Shown: positions 1 to 9,186 of the stretch, piece after piece
How positions within the stretch are numbered: the stretch's first letter is position 1
Layout of the letters: each line of letters opens with the position of its first letter
Source of the DNA: Pseudomonadota bacterium
GTDB lineage: Bacteria > Pseudomonadota > Gammaproteobacteria > Acidiferrobacterales > Acidiferrobacteraceae
Direction: 5' to 3'
DNA length: 33,270 nucleotides
Assembly (NCBI GenBank): GCA_021794275.1
Contig: JAJYRD010000032.1
Coordinates: forward strand, 1-33,270
Notes under the pieces: model-generated
The model's database searches: none
What the model saw: the letters and a program-made list of their open reading frames with translations, nothing else
What the model was told of the DNA's origin: nothing
Position numbers and translations under genes: made by a program

Positions 1-182
1 GTCTTCGGGAGTCTTCCCGTGGCCACGAGCAGACCCTTGAAGGCCTTCTCCGCAGCCTGCTGGGCATGGAAGCACGCCGGTGCGAAGCGCCCGAGGCCCT
101 GAAGCGCTCGCGCCGTATCGAGGTCCGCTTGTGCGGCGTTAAACCAGCGCGCGGCTTGGGCGAGTTCCGCTTCAATGCTCAT
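1..182 (-). CDS. HEPN-domain protein, HepT-like toxin (partial, C-terminus off the window)
   Basis: This is the N-terminal 60 or so residues of a HEPN-domain protein, beginning MSIEAELAQAARWFNAAQAD and containing the family-typical helical segment FHAQQAAEKAFKGLL near residue 38. In MNT-HEPN modules the HEPN partner is a ribonuclease toxin that its nucleotidyltransferase partner modifies and neutralises. The catalytic RX4-6H motif of HEPN RNases lies in the C-terminal half and is not visible here. The start codon overlaps the end of the upstream nucleotidyltransferase gene by 11 bases, so the two are probably translationally coupled. Family assignment is good; the toxin role is inferred from the pairing. 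Confidence 0.8.
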   Translation of the reverse strand, partial: MSIEAELAQAARWFNAAQADLDTARALQGLGRFAPACFHAQQAAEKAFKGLLVATGRLPK

Positions 183-588
183 AGACGAGGTCCCGTTCCC
201 CCCATAGTGTCCGAAAAAAGGGCCCGCCCGCGCATTTTTTTGCGGCGAGTTCAGCTTGCGTCCACGGGATGATGTCGCAGCCAAAGGACAGCGACGCGCG
301 GGCTACGATATCGTAGGCCGCAGCCACCCGCTCCTTGAACGGCAAGGCGGCGAGCGCGTCCCCGACCTCGACCAGCACGTCCAGGTCTGAATCCCGCGAG
401 GGCACGCCCCGCGCCACAGATCCGAACAACCAGATCCGTCGGGCGTGCAGACCCTGCGCCAGCGCCGGCACGAGGTTGGCGAGGGCTGCCTCGCGCATGG
501 CCGCCGCGCGACGCTTGGCTTCACCGCGAATATCGAGTGCCGCGGCGCCGCCCCCTCCCGTCCCGGATGCCTTGTCGGCCGCGTCCAT
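172..588 (-). CDS. MNT-domain nucleotidyltransferase, MntA-like antitoxin
   Basis: A 138-residue minimal nucleotidyltransferase. It carries GSVARG at residues 56-61 followed by DSDLDV, giving GSX10DXD with metal-binding acidic residues D68 and D70. MntA-type proteins of this family AMPylate and inactivate the partner HEPN toxin. The start at 588 is chosen because GAGGAGAG lies just upstream; longer in-frame starts (618, 822) lack a good ribosome binding site and the extension has low-complexity composition. The N-terminus is Gly/Ala-rich. The gene is followed with an 11-base overlap by the HEPN gene. It could instead belong to a non-toxin NTase pair, but the gene order and overlap favour a toxin-antitoxin module. 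Confidence 0.82.
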   Translation of the reverse strand: MDAADKASGTGGGGAAALDIRGEAKRRAAAMREAALANLVPALAQGLHARRIWLFGSVARGVPSRDSDLDVLVEVGDALAALPFKERVAAAYDIVARASLSFGCDIIPWTQAELAAKKCAGGPFFRTLWGERDLVYEH

Positions 589-706
589 TGCTTCTCTCCT
601 CGCCTCTTGCGACAGCATACGTCCGCCACGCGGCCCGAGACAACCGCCAAGTCCGGCGAGTGTGCTTGGGTGACGCGCCGCTCTTTTCGCTTGGGGTGGC
701 GCGATC

Positions 707-1228
707 CTAGGGGGCCGGCAAGGGGCTCGCATCGTCACGGGCCACGGTCCAGCCGGCGAGCGTGATGGGCCCTGTGGTCCGCGAGAAGCTGAACCCCCGG
801 TAATAGCCGGCGGCGTTGGCAAAGCCGAGCGGGGTCGCCGTCACGAGCGCTGGGACCCCGTTTAGGAGCGTGAGCGGCACCCACCGGTTGCCGCGCCGCG
901 TAAAGTACATGCGCTCGTCCATGCGATAATAAGGCACCCATGCGCGACCTTGCTGGAAGTAGCGCACGTCCACGAGACAGAGGAGCTTGGGTTTCACGCG
1001 GCCCGCCACGTAAAATCGGACCACGCGGTCGGGTGGTTGCGCGCCCCCGAGCGGGGCCCCGGGGACCACGGTCCAGGAGGAGACGGTAAGGCCTGCCACT
1101 GGCGCCTGATATTGGCCCGAATGCGCAGCGACTGCCCAGTTCAGTTGCTGGCCTTCGTGTACATGCTGAAGCATGAGCAAGGGCGGCGTCGATGACCAGA
1201 GGTTCGGTAGAAAACCCAGAAGCCCCAC
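707..1228 (-). CDS. hypothetical protein, unrecognised
   Basis: I do not recognise this protein. The reading frame is open with plausible codon use. The product (about 155-175 residues) is rich in aromatic residues and short beta-like segments, for example YYRMDERMYFTRRGNRW and YYRGFSFSRTTGPITLAGW, suggesting a compact beta-rich, possibly exported protein. The start is uncertain. A GTG at 1228 gives a weakly hydrophobic N-terminus and leaves 43 bases to the divergent gene at 1272. An ATG at 1174 is the conservative choice, and ATGs at 1294 and 1306 would overlap the 5' end of the divergent gene. It ends 118 bases before the MNT gene on the same strand. Confidence 0.5.
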   Translation of the reverse strand: MGLLGFLPNLWSSTPPLLMLQHVHEGQQLNWAVAAHSGQYQAPVAGLTVSSWTVVPGAPLGGAQPPDRVVRFYVAGRVKPKLLCLVDVRYFQQGRAWVPYYRMDERMYFTRRGNRWVPLTLLNGVPALVTATPLGFANAAGYYRGFSFSRTTGPITLAGWTVARDDASPLPAP

Positions 1229-1271
1229 GGCCCCGCGCCACGAGGACGCCTGGCGAAGGAGGACGCATTTA

Positions 1272-1466
1272 ATGGATCTGATTCTCGGACTCATCTTCGG
1301 CACCATAGGTTCCGCCTATTTCGTATACGGGCGCAAGCAGCAGCACGCAATCGCCCTGCTCGCGGGTGTCGGCCTCATGGTCTACCCCATGCTCGTCTCA
1401 AAGGAAGTATGGCTCATCCTTGGCGGGCTTGCCTTCATGGCGCTGCCATTTCTGGTGTCGATCTAG
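1272..1466 (+). CDS. small two- or three-segment membrane protein, hypothetical
   Basis: A 64-residue, very hydrophobic protein. It has a first membrane segment at about residues 2-18 (LILGLIFGTIGSAYFVYG), a short KQQH linker, and one or two further segments covering residues 25-63. A consensus ribosome binding site AAGGAGG at 1255-1261 fixes the start at 1272, although the same frame is open further upstream. It matches a common class of short bacterial inner-membrane proteins without known function. Its last 32 bases overlap the 3' end of the convergent thioredoxin-fold gene, so the two transcripts are complementary at their ends. Confidence 0.7.
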   Translation: MDLILGLIFGTIGSAYFVYGRKQQHAIALLAGVGLMVYPMLVSKEVWLILGGLAFMALPFLVSI

Positions 1467-2007
1467 AGGAGTCCGTGATACTACCCACAATCTGCGCAAG
1501 CGCCGCGTAGGGCGGATCCCCTTCGATGGTATGTACACGGCCGTCCCGCGTCCGAAAGACCAGGAACGGGACACCCTCTGCGCCGGACGCCTCGAAGAGG
1601 CGGACGTTATAACGGAGCCCATGGGCCACGCGCGCGGTCGCGCGCGCCGGACGCACCGCACCACGCCCGTCATGGAAACCCCGTTCCATGCGCGCGAGGG
1701 CCGCCGCCGGGTCGGCCGCCTCCAGCAGGGCCGCGGCTTTTCCATAACTCGATAGGGCAAGTATCCCGACCGGTACCCAGCGCACGCCGAGGCCCTTGCG
1801 CCTGATCAGGGGTTGCAGCGCCTCGTAGAGGTCATGGCAATACGGGCAGTTGGCGTCAAAGAAGACATAGAGTCGTGTCCGGCCGACGCCTTGCCGGATG
1901 GCCGCGGTATGCCGCAGGTAGGTCCAGAGGGGTCCTTTGGGGAGGTCCGCATGCGCGGCCCGGACCCCCACGAAGACTACGAGGGCCGCGGCCACTGCTC
2001 TTATCAT
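1435..2007 (-). CDS. periplasmic thioredoxin-fold protein with CPYC motif (DsbG/DsbC-like catalytic domain)
   Basis: A 190-residue protein with a signal peptide (MIRAVAAALVVFVGVRAAHA) followed by a thioredoxin fold. FFDANCPYCHDLYEAL near residues 49-64 carries the CXXC active site, and GVPFLVF near residue 146 is the cis-proline loop. This resembles the catalytic domain of DsbC/DsbG disulfide isomerases, but the N-terminal dimerisation domain is missing. It may therefore act as a monomeric thiol oxidase or reductase rather than a classical isomerase. It lies 35 bases after hemF, probably as the last gene of the purD-tsaC-hemF operon. The electron partner could be DsbD, encoded at 12054-13913, but that is inference. 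Confidence 0.75.
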   Translation of the reverse strand: MIRAVAAALVVFVGVRAAHADLPKGPLWTYLRHTAAIRQGVGRTRLYVFFDANCPYCHDLYEALQPLIRRKGLGVRWVPVGILALSSYGKAAALLEAADPAAALARMERGFHDGRGAVRPARATARVAHGLRYNVRLFEASGAEGVPFLVFRTRDGRVHTIEGDPPYAALAQIVGSITDSSRSTPEMAAP

Positions 2008-2042
2008 TTTGCCAATGCTGCCCTCCCCGATCGATCCGTGCC

Positions 2043-2954
2043 CTAGGCCTCGGCCAGCCAGTCCTGGGGCTTCAGGTAGATGTCATAGAGTTCGGCCTCC
2101 GGTGTGCCCGGCGCCGGGTGCCAGTCGTAGCGAAAACGCACCTCCGGCGGCAAGGACATCAGGATCGATTCCGTGCGCCCGCCCGACTGCAGCCCGAACA
2201 AGGTTCCGCGATCATAAACCAGGTTGAACTCCACATAGCGTCCACGGCGATAGAGCTGGAAGTCCCGCTCGCGTTCGCCGTAGGGCTGATCCCGGCGTCG
2301 CTCGATTATGGGGACATAGGCGGGCAGGAAATGATCGCCCACGTTCTTGATGAATGCGAAATCGCGCGCGAAGTCGCCGCCTTGAATGTCATCGAAGAAG
2401 AGCCCCCCGATCCCACGCGGCTCATTGCGATGCTTCAGGAAAAAGTATTCGTCACACCATGCCTTGTAGCGCTCATAGGCGCCCGCCTCATAGCCCGCGC
2501 ATGCGGCCCGCGCCGTGGCGTGCCAATGACGCGCGTCCTCGCGGAAGCCGTAATAGGGCGTGAGGTCGAAGCCGCCGCCGAACCACCACGTCACGGGCTC
2601 GGTGCGGGCCTCGAAATAGCGCAGGTTGCAATGGGTGGTGGGTGCATAGGGGTTGCGTGGATGGATGACGAGCGACAGCCCCACGGCCTCGAAGGCCGAG
2701 CCGGCTAGAGCCGGACGCCCCTTGCTGGCCGAGGGAGGCAGGCCTTCCCCGAAGACATGCGAGAAATTGACCCCCGCCTGCTCGAAAACCGGGCCGCCAG
2801 TCAGGACGCGCGTGCGACCCCCGCCGCCCTGTGGGCGTTGCCAGAGGTCTTCCCGAAAGCCGCCGGGCGCGCCGTCAAGCATGGCCAGACTTCGGCAGAT
2901 GCGATCCTGCAGGTCCTTGAGGTAGTTCTCAACTTCGACGCACGGCGTATTCAT
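2043..2954 (-). CDS. hemF: oxygen-dependent coproporphyrinogen III oxidase
   Basis: A 303-residue protein of normal family length. HemF oxidatively decarboxylates coproporphyrinogen III to protoporphyrinogen IX with O2 in the cytoplasm, as part of haem synthesis. Recognisable segments are [52 protein letters not shown] and [12 protein letters not shown], which together cover the HemF signature, including the conserved His residues. The ATG overlaps the stop of the upstream tsaC-like gene (ATGA), indicating one transcript. Using the aerobic rather than the radical-SAM enzyme implies aerobic growth. hemH and hemL lie elsewhere in the window. Confidence 0.97.
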   Translation of the reverse strand: MNTPCVEVENYLKDLQDRICRSLAMLDGAPGGFREDLWQRPQGGGGRTRVLTGGPVFEQAGVNFSHVFGEGLPPSASKGRPALAGSAFEAVGLSLVIHPRNPYAPTTHCNLRYFEARTEPVTWWFGGGFDLTPYYGFREDARHWHATARAACAGYEAGAYERYKAWCDEYFFLKHRNEPRGIGGLFFDDIQGGDFARDFAFIKNVGDHFLPAYVPIIERRRDQPYGERERDFQLYRRGRYVEFNLVYDRGTLFGLQSGGRTESILMSLPPEVRFRYDWHPAPGTPEAELYDIYLKPQDWLAEA

Positions 2955-3514
2955 GCGCGCACCAGGCGCCCGGTGCGGGCGTCCCGTATGGGGGTCGGTC
3001 GGGCTAGGCGGCCGATGCGGCCGACGAGGACGGCATCCAGCCCCCGGCCCATGCGCCGGCAGAGTTCACGATGCGTGCGCGCCGGCCGTTCGCGCGCGCG
3101 GTTGGCGCTCGTCGAGATCAGCACCCCGCCGCAGAGCCGCGCGAGCCGCGCGGCCTGCCGGTGCGCGGTCACGCGAACCGCCACCTCGCGATGATGGCCC
3201 CGTACCGAAGCCGACAGTCTCGGGTTCGCGTCCACGAGCCAGGTGTGCGGACCAGGCCAGGTCGCACGCGCTTGCGCCGGAAGATCCTTCGTGTACGGTC
3301 GCAGGGCCTTGGCATCGTGGGCGAGCACGATCAGGCCCTTGGCCGCCGGTCTTCTCTTGATGCGCAACAGGCGCCGAACCGCGGTCGTATTGCGCGGGTC
3401 GCAACCTAACCCGAAACAGGCCTCGACTGCGTAGCCTACCACGCCGCCCGCGCGCACGATGCGGGCCACTGCCGCCAAGTCGTTCCGCAAAACGCCCCGT
3501 CGTCTCGCGCTCAT
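2951..3514 (-). CDS. tsaC: TsaC/YrdC/Sua5-family protein, probable threonylcarbamoyl-AMP synthase
   Basis: A 187-residue protein matching the short TsaC form. TsaC makes threonylcarbamoyl-adenylate from threonine, bicarbonate and ATP for t6A modification of tRNAs at position 37. Visible family features are the N-terminal FGLGCDPRN segment, the basic [17 protein letters not shown] strand-loop, WPGPHTW, and [11 protein letters not shown] near residue 130. One oddity is that the usual PTE before the FGLGCDP segment reads AVE here. The ATG start at 3514 overlaps the purD stop (ATGA); a much longer open frame upstream is only antisense extension into purD. Proteins of this family are sometimes called YrdC-domain proteins of other function, so the exact role is likely rather than certain. 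Confidence 0.85.
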   Translation of the reverse strand: MSARRRGVLRNDLAAVARIVRAGGVVGYAVEACFGLGCDPRNTTAVRRLLRIKRRPAAKGLIVLAHDAKALRPYTKDLPAQARATWPGPHTWLVDANPRLSASVRGHHREVAVRVTAHRQAARLARLCGGVLISTSANRARERPARTHRELCRRMGRGLDAVLVGRIGRLARPTPIRDARTGRLVRA

Positions 3515-4788
3515 GGGCGCAGCCCGTAGGGCCTGCGGCCTATGTCGCTGCGGTACAACGCCCCGTCGAGGGCGATGCCCTGCAGGCGCCGATAGACGCG
3601 CCCGCGCGCCTCCTCGAGTGTCGCCCCGAGGCTTGCGACGCCGAGCACCCGGCCGCCGCTCGAGACGATCTGTCCACCCCTCTCCTGCGTACCGGCATGG
3701 AATACCCGGCTCTCGGGATCGGTGGCATCGAGGCCCTCGATGGGATCGCCCGTGCGCGGCGCCGCCGGATAGCCGGCCGCAGCCAGCACCACGCAGAGCG
3801 CCGGACGTGGATCGATCTCGAGGCTTGCCTCGCCCAGTCGCCCCTGGGCTGCCGCGTGGGTCAGCGCCACGAGGTCGGATCTGAGTCGCATCATGATGGG
3901 CTGGGTCTCCGGGTCGCCGAAGCGGCAATTGAATTCGAGGACTTTGGGTCCGTCGGCCGTCAGCATAAGGCCTGCGTACAGGAAGCCGCGGTAATGGTGG
4001 CCGTCGTCCTTCAGTCCCCGCAATGTCGGCTCGATGATGCACTTGCGGATCACGGTCTCGAGGGACGCGTCGACCGCCGACGCCGGCGAGAAGGCACCCA
4101 TGCCGCCGGTATTGGGTCCGCGGTCGCCGTCGTCGCGCCGCTTATGGTCTTCCGATGTCGGGAAGGCTACATAGTCGAGCCCGTCCGCCAGTACGATGAA
4201 GCTTGCCTCTACACCGATCAGGCGTTCTTCAATGACGATGCGGCGACCCGCGTCCCCGAATTCCCCGTTCAGCATGGAGGTTGCCGCCTCCACGGCCGCC
4301 TTTTCCTCTTCCGCCACCACGACGCCCTTGCCGGAGGCCAGCCCGTCGGCCTTCACGACGTGGGCGCCCGGGTGATTCTTCAAGTAACGGGTGGCCGCGG
4401 CGACTTCAGTGAAGGTCTCGTAGCGCGCGGTCGGTATCCCGTGGCGCGCGAGGAACTCCTTGGCGAAGCTTTTCGAGCCCTCGAGCCTCGCAGCGGCGGC
4501 CGTAGGGCCGAGACAAGCCAAGCCTTGCTTTGCAAAGCGGTCGACGATCCCGGCCACGAGCGGGGCCTCGGGGCCGACGATGGTGAGATCGACGCGCTCG
4601 TCGCGGGCGATTGCGATCAGTCCATCGATGTCGGTCGCCTCGATCGGGACGTTGCGGACCCCGGGCTCGCGCGCGGTGCCGGCATTGCCAGGTGCGACCA
4701 ACACCTCGGAGGCAAGTGGGGATTGCGCGGCCTTCCACGCCAAGGCGTGCTCGCGCCCCCCCGATCCTACAATCAGTATCTTCATCAT
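3511..4788 (-). CDS. purD: phosphoribosylamine-glycine ligase (GAR synthetase)
   Basis: A 425-residue ATP-grasp enzyme of full family length that joins glycine to 5-phosphoribosylamine in purine synthesis. The N-terminal domain begins [19 protein letters not shown]. The ATP-grasp region contains [16 protein letters not shown], and the PurD signature RFGDPETQ is present near residue 287. Its ATG overlaps the purH stop (ATGA), and its own stop overlaps the tsaC-like start. It is therefore embedded in the purH-purD-tsaC-hemF run, where stoichiometry is probably set by translational coupling. Confidence 0.98.
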   Translation of the reverse strand: MMKILIVGSGGREHALAWKAAQSPLASEVLVAPGNAGTAREPGVRNVPIEATDIDGLIAIARDERVDLTIVGPEAPLVAGIVDRFAKQGLACLGPTAAAARLEGSKSFAKEFLARHGIPTARYETFTEVAAATRYLKNHPGAHVVKADGLASGKGVVVAEEEKAAVEAATSMLNGEFGDAGRRIVIEERLIGVEASFIVLADGLDYVAFPTSEDHKRRDDGDRGPNTGGMGAFSPASAVDASLETVIRKCIIEPTLRGLKDDGHHYRGFLYAGLMLTADGPKVLEFNCRFGDPETQPIMMRLRSDLVALTHAAAQGRLGEASLEIDPRPALCVVLAAAGYPAAPRTGDPIEGLDATDPESRVFHAGTQERGGQIVSSGGRVLGVASLGATLEEARGRVYRRLQGIALDGALYRSDIGRRPYGLRP

Positions 4789-6335
4789 GCGTGCCGAAAG
4801 TGGCGCCGGCCGGTAAAGACCATGGCGATATCATGTTCTCGGGCTGAGGCGATGACTTCGGCATCGCGCACCGAGCCCCCCGGTTGGATAACGGCCGTCA
4901 CGCCGGCCGCCGCCGCGCTGTCCAGGCCGTCGCGGAACGGGAAGAAGGCGTCGGATGCGAGGACCGCACCCTGGACGCTGAGGCCTGCCTCCTCCGCCTT
5001 CCAGACCGCCACGCGCGCGCTGTCGACCCGGCTCATCTGACCGGCCCCTATGCCGATCGTGCGGCCATCACGCGCGAAGACGATGGCGTTCGATTTCACG
5101 AACTGGGCGATGCGCCACGCAAACACGAGATCGCGCGCCTCTTTTTCGGTCGGATGCCGCCGGCTCACGGGCTCGAGCGTGACATCGGTCTCGGGTACAT
5201 CGCGATCCTGGACCAGCAGACCACCGCTCACGCGCCGGTAATCGAGCCCTTTGTGCATGGGCTCGGTCATGTTGACGACCAATACCCGGATACCGGGCTT
5301 GGCGGCAAGCGCTGCTGCCGCCTCTGGCATCACCTCGGGCGCCACGATGACTTCGACGAATTGGCGCCCGACTATGAGTTCGGCGGTCGCCGCGTCCAGG
5401 GGGCGGTTGAAGGCAATGATGCCGCCGAAGGCCGAGGTGGGGTCGGTCGCATAGGCGTGCTCGTAGGCCTCGGACAGGGTCTCGCCGAGGGCGGCCCCGC
5501 AGGGATTGGCGTGCTTGACGATCACGCAGGCCGGTTCCGCGAAGGCGCGCACGCACTCCAAGGCGGCATCGGCATCGGCCACGTTGTTGAACGACAGGTC
5601 CTTCCCCTGGATCTTGCTTGCCAGGGCGATGGACGCAGGGCTTGCGCCGGGCGCCTCATAGAATGCCGCGCGTTGATGCGGGTTCTCCCCGTAACGCATC
5701 GCGAAGCGCTTGACGAAGGCGAGGTTCAGGATCTCTGGCAGGCCTTCGGCTGAGTCCGGCTCCCCTTCCAGGTAGCGTGCGATCAGGCCGTCGTAGCGCG
5801 ACGTGTGCGCGAACACCTTGGCGGCCAGCCGCCGACGGGTCTCCCGCGTGACCGTCGAAGGGTCTTTCAGGGCCTCGATAACGATCCCGTAATCGCCGCT
5901 GTCGACCACCACGAGCACATGCTCGTGGTTCTTGGCTGCCGAGCGCAACATTGCCGGGCCGCCGATGTCGATCTGTTCCACGACTTCGGTGAAACTCGCG
6001 CGCGGATCGCGGCTCGTGCGCTCGAAGGGGTAGAGATTCACGACCAGGAGGTCGATGCCGACGATACCGGCGTCGCGCATCGCCATGCGGTCATCGGGGC
6101 GATCGGGCCGGCCGAGCAGGCCGCCGTGCACGCGCGGATGCAGGGTCTTCAGGCGTCCGTCGAGCATTTCCGGGAATTCCGTATAGGCCGCGACCTCGGT
6201 GACCGGAATACCCGACTGCATCAAGAGCTTTGCCGTGCCCCCCGTCGAGAGGATCTCCACGCCCGCTTCGTTGAGCGCGCGCGTAAGATCCATGATGCCG
6301 GTTTTATCCGACACGCTTATGAGTGCCCTTTTCAT
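4785..6335 (-). CDS. purH: bifunctional AICAR formyltransferase / IMP cyclohydrolase
   Basis: A 516-residue enzyme for the last two steps of IMP synthesis. The N-terminal MGS-like IMP cyclohydrolase domain starts [17 protein letters not shown] and includes [11 protein letters not shown]. The AICAR transformylase domain contains [13 protein letters not shown] with the catalytic Lys-His pair and [16 protein letters not shown]. The start at 6335 is set by the family N-terminus and by an ATGA overlap with fis. The open frame continues about 200 bases upstream, but only antisense to real fis coding. PurH following dusB-fis is a common gammaproteobacterial arrangement. Confidence 0.98.
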   Translation of the reverse strand: MKRALISVSDKTGIMDLTRALNEAGVEILSTGGTAKLLMQSGIPVTEVAAYTEFPEMLDGRLKTLHPRVHGGLLGRPDRPDDRMAMRDAGIVGIDLLVVNLYPFERTSRDPRASFTEVVEQIDIGGPAMLRSAAKNHEHVLVVVDSGDYGIVIEALKDPSTVTRETRRRLAAKVFAHTSRYDGLIARYLEGEPDSAEGLPEILNLAFVKRFAMRYGENPHQRAAFYEAPGASPASIALASKIQGKDLSFNNVADADAALECVRAFAEPACVIVKHANPCGAALGETLSEAYEHAYATDPTSAFGGIIAFNRPLDAATAELIVGRQFVEVIVAPEVMPEAAAALAAKPGIRVLVVNMTEPMHKGLDYRRVSGGLLVQDRDVPETDVTLEPVSRRHPTEKEARDLVFAWRIAQFVKSNAIVFARDGRTIGIGAGQMSRVDSARVAVWKAEEAGLSVQGAVLASDAFFPFRDGLDSAAAAGVTAVIQPGGSVRDAEVIASAREHDIAMVFTGRRHFRHA

Positions 6336-6637
6336 ACTAAATCGCTGCCTTGAGTGGGAGATGAGGTGTCCGGCCGGTCGACCAGCCCGTAGTTCAGCAG
6401 TTTCTTGCGCAGCGTGTTGCGGTTGATGCCGAGGATCTTGGCCGCCTGGCATTGGTTGTGCCCGACTTGGCGCATGACCGTTTCTATGAGCGGGGCCTCG
6501 ACCTCGCCGATGACCGTCTCGTACAAGGATGTCCCCGGGCACTGGCCGTTCAGATCCGCGAAATAGCGCTCCACGGCAAGCCGCACACAGCCCGCGAGGG
6601 GTCCTCGTCCCGCCCTTACAGGTTTGTCGTCGCTCAT
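6332..6637 (-). CDS. fis: DNA-binding protein Fis
   Basis: A 101-residue nucleoid-associated protein that bends DNA and regulates rRNA, tRNA and many other genes. The C-terminal helix-turn-helix is clear: [19 protein letters not shown] near residues 62-80. The family segment [12 protein letters not shown] is seen here as [16 protein letters not shown]. It directly follows dusB with an ATGA overlap, the classical dusB-fis operon, and its stop overlaps purH. Length is the usual 95-105 residues. Confidence 0.96.
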   Translation of the reverse strand: MSDDKPVRAGRGPLAGCVRLAVERYFADLNGQCPGTSLYETVIGEVEAPLIETVMRQVGHNQCQAAKILGINRNTLRKKLLNYGLVDRPDTSSPTQGSDLV

Positions 6638-7614
6638 GCGGCGATTCCCGCAGGGCCGTGCCCGAAGAACTCTTCCAGGAGGCGGCGCTGCTCTTCGACC
6701 GTGCCTGCCTGATTCACGGTGTGTCGAAATGCCGCGCCCCCGGTGAGCCCCTTGCTATACCAACCGATATGCTTGCGCGCCACGCGTACCCCCGTGTGTT
6801 CGCCGTAGAATGCGTAGAGCGTCTCCAGGTGTCCCATCAGCACGGTGTACAGCTCCGTGCGGCTTGGCGGCGCAAGTTTTTGCCCGGTCTTCAGGTAATG
6901 ATCGATCTCGCGGAAGATCCAGGGCCGTCCCTGGGCTGCGCGTCCGATCATGAGGCCGTCGGCGCCGGTCGCATCAAGCACCGCTCGCGCCTTCTCGGGG
7001 CTATCGATATCGCCGTTGGCGATCACTGGGATGCGCACTGCGGACTTGATCGCGGCGATGGTCTCGTATTCGGCCTCGCCCTCGAAGAAGCAAGATCGGG
7101 TGCGCCCGTGGACCGCGAGTAGCGCCACCCCGCAGGACTCGGCGAGCCGCGCGATCTCGACCCCGTTGCGATGACCGCGGTCCCAGCCGGTTCGGATCTT
7201 CAGGGTGACAGGCACGTCCACGGCTGAGACCACCGCTGTAAGGAGCTGCGCGACCAGCTTGGGGTCGCGCAAGAGCGCGGAGCCCGCCATGACATTACAG
7301 ACCTTTTTGGCCGGACAGCCCATGTTGATGTCGATGATCTGAGCGCCGTTTTCGACGTTGTAACGAGCGGCGTGGGCCAACATGGCGGGGTCGGCGCCGG
7401 CGATCTGGATGCACTTGGGTTCGGGTTCCCCCTCGTGATCGGCACGCCGACGCGTCTTTTCGGAGCCGTAGAGCAGCGACTGCGAGGTCACCATTTCGGA
7501 GACCGCCATTCCAGCGCCCAGGGTCCGGCAAAGGATACGGAAGGGGCGGTCTGTGACCCCAGCCATGGGCGCCACGAAGAGCGTGTTCTTGAGCGTATAG
7601 GATCCGATCTGCAT
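6634..7614 (-). CDS. dusB: tRNA-dihydrouridine synthase B
   Basis: A 326-residue FMN-dependent TIM-barrel enzyme that reduces uridine in the D-loop of tRNA. It has the N-terminal [15 protein letters not shown], the DUS signature [11 protein letters not shown] with the catalytic cysteine, TLKIRTGWD, and the FMN-phosphate site [13 protein letters not shown]. It precedes fis with an ATGA overlap, the diagnostic DusB context. A 60-base gap separates it from the upstream DUF3426 gene and contains the hairpin at 7622-7637. Confidence 0.97.
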   Translation of the reverse strand: MQIGSYTLKNTLFVAPMAGVTDRPFRILCRTLGAGMAVSEMVTSQSLLYGSEKTRRRADHEGEPEPKCIQIAGADPAMLAHAARYNVENGAQIIDINMGCPAKKVCNVMAGSALLRDPKLVAQLLTAVVSAVDVPVTLKIRTGWDRGHRNGVEIARLAESCGVALLAVHGRTRSCFFEGEAEYETIAAIKSAVRIPVIANGDIDSPEKARAVLDATGADGLMIGRAAQGRPWIFREIDHYLKTGQKLAPPSRTELYTVLMGHLETLYAFYGEHTGVRVARKHIGWYSKGLTGGAAFRHTVNQAGTVEEQRRLLEEFFGHGPAGIAA

Positions 7615-7621
7615 GAGTCGC

Positions 7622-7637
7622 GTCCGGGAAGCCGGAC
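7622..7637. repeat. inverted repeat GTCCGG-GAAG-CCGGAC before dusB
   Basis: A perfect 6-bp inverted repeat with a 4-base loop lies in the 60-base gap between the DUF3426 stop and the dusB start. There is no T-run, so it is not a typical intrinsic terminator. It could be an RNA hairpin that tunes expression of dusB-fis within the operon, or be of no consequence. Confidence 0.35.
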
Positions 7638-7674
7638 ATGATACCGAGAAAACTGTCGCGCGGGGAGGCCTAGC

Positions 7675-8307
7675 CTATCGTTTTCCGGTCGAAAAGAGCG
7701 TGAGCCTATAGCCCGCCGCCTGCGCCGGGATCCGCAGCGTGAGGCGCACCGTCGCCTGCTCCGCGGGTCCCAGGGCGGACTTGGGGTGGCGCAGGAAGGT
7801 GCTCGCCGGGAAGTCGGCGCGGGCGAGCCTTGCGCCGTTTGCCGCAAGCAGGGTCACCGCCAGATGCGGTACAGTCTGGCGGAAGCCAGCCGCGTTCTCG
7901 AGCCTGGCGCGAATACGCAAGACATGGTTTGCGCCGATGAGACGCACTTTGGGGTCCAGAAGATGAAAGCGCCCGAGCGCCGTCGGGTGCGCCAAGCCGC
8001 ATGGCAGTGCCCGACAGACGGCGTGAATCACGGGCCGGGCGATGGTCAGGCGCGCAAGCGGTGTCCGCGCCGCATACAAGGCCTGCACGACGAGACTCAC
8101 CGCGAAAAGCCCTGAGGCCACGGCGAACGGCCAGCGGTTCGATATAGCGCCGTCTGCCGTCTCGGCTGCCGCCTCATCGATACGATAAACGTCCGCCTGA
8201 AAGACCGCCCCGCATTCCCCGCAGCGCACCGCCCCCCCGCAGGCCTCCAGGGCCTCGCCTTCGACGCGGAACAGCGTGCGGCACGATGGGCACTGGGTCA
8301 GGATCAT
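7675..8307 (-). CDS. zinc-ribbon, DUF3426 family single-pass membrane protein
   Basis: A 210-residue protein. The N-terminus has the MJ0042-type zinc finger (CPSCRTLFRVE ... CGECGAVFQ, two CXXC pairs at about residues 7-10 and 29-32). One transmembrane segment follows at about 58-78 (WPFAVASGLFAVSLVVQAL), and then a C-terminal domain of the DUF3426 type, probably periplasmic, with beta strands such as LRIRARLENAAGF and VRLTLRIPAQAAGY. The function of the family is unknown. It sits between prmA and dusB as in many gammaproteobacteria, and its start overlaps the prmA stop (ATGA). Confidence 0.85.
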   Translation of the reverse strand: MILTQCPSCRTLFRVEGEALEACGGAVRCGECGAVFQADVYRIDEAAAETADGAISNRWPFAVASGLFAVSLVVQALYAARTPLARLTIARPVIHAVCRALPCGLAHPTALGRFHLLDPKVRLIGANHVLRIRARLENAAGFRQTVPHLAVTLLAANGARLARADFPASTFLRHPKSALGPAEQATVRLTLRIPAQAAGYRLTLFSTGKR

Positions 8308-9176
8308 GGCGCGCGCCTGCCGTGCAGTAGGACCCAGCCCTCGTCTTCCTCCACGGCAAGGTGAAATTCCGGAAACGCGCGGGCCACCGCCGAGGTCTGA
8401 TCGGGCAGGATGCCCGACAGCGCGAGCCGACCGCCGATCGCCGTGGCGCGCGTGAGGGCCGCGGCCTGCGCCACCAAAGGGCCTGCCAGGACGTTGGCGA
8501 CTACCAGATCGTAGGGGCCGTCATCGGGCGCGAGCGCGGGCGCGATGCGCAGGCGGTCGCCCACCCCGTTTTGGCGGGCATTGTCCGCGGTGGCCGTGAG
8601 CGCGAGCGGATCGATATCCACGGCGAGCGCCGTGGTGGCGCCCAGACGGAGCGCCGCGATTGCAAGTATGCCCGATCCGCACCCGAAATCGAGGACAACG
8701 CTTCTTGTCTCCCCTCCCTCTCGCAGGGTCTCGGCAAGCCACCTGAGACAAAGTCGCGTGGTCGGGTGGGTGCCGGTCCCGAAGGCGAGCCCTGGGTCCA
8801 GATGGATGGCGAGGCGCCCGGCGGGCGCCTCTTCGGCATTTGGGTAAATCCAAAGTCCGTCGGCTACGGGAAATGCGTGCCAGTTGCGCGACGTGAGCGC
8901 CTCCCATCCCTCGTCCGCCACCGATTCCCGCGCGAGGTCGCTGACCTCCCCGGCCACGATCTCGCAGGCGAAGCGGGCCGCCGCCTCGCTCGCGAAGAAG
9001 GCGGCGATGCAGGTGGTCGGCCAGAAGCGCGGTTCGGCCGCCAAACCCTCGTCGTAAAAGGCGGGCCCCCCGGGCGCCTCCTCGAAGGCGACCGCATAGG
9101 CCCCGGCCGCGTCAAGGAGTTCTGACAAGACCTCCACGCGGGACCCGGGCGCGCTACACGAAAGCCTCACGCTCAA
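8304..9176 (-). CDS. prmA: ribosomal protein L11 methyltransferase
   Basis: A 290-residue SAM-dependent methyltransferase that trimethylates ribosomal protein L11. The central FGTGTHPTTRLCL motif near residue 131 is diagnostic of PrmA. It is followed by VVLDFGCGSGILAIAALRLG (SAM motif I) and DLVVANVLAGPL (motif IV). The start is a TTG at 9176, supported by AAGGA seven bases upstream, and lies just after the accC stop; a GTG at 9170 is the alternative. Confidence 0.96.
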   Translation of the reverse strand: MSVRLSCSAPGSRVEVLSELLDAAGAYAVAFEEAPGGPAFYDEGLAAEPRFWPTTCIAAFFASEAAARFACEIVAGEVSDLARESVADEGWEALTSRNWHAFPVADGLWIYPNAEEAPAGRLAIHLDPGLAFGTGTHPTTRLCLRWLAETLREGGETRSVVLDFGCGSGILAIAALRLGATTALAVDIDPLALTATADNARQNGVGDRLRIAPALAPDDGPYDLVVANVLAGPLVAQAAALTRATAIGGRLALSGILPDQTSAVARAFPEFHLAVEEDEGWVLLHGRRAP

Positions 9177-9186
9177 AGCGCGATCC

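Noticed and set aside
1875..2708. Plus-strand open frame opposite hemF and the CPYC protein
   Set aside because: Antisense to hemF with no recognisable domain; an effect of GC-rich third positions.
3697..5040. Long plus-strand open frame (447 codons) opposite purD and purH
   Set aside because: It is antisense to two well-conserved genes and its composition (His/Arg/Gly-rich) is that of a high-GC shadow frame.
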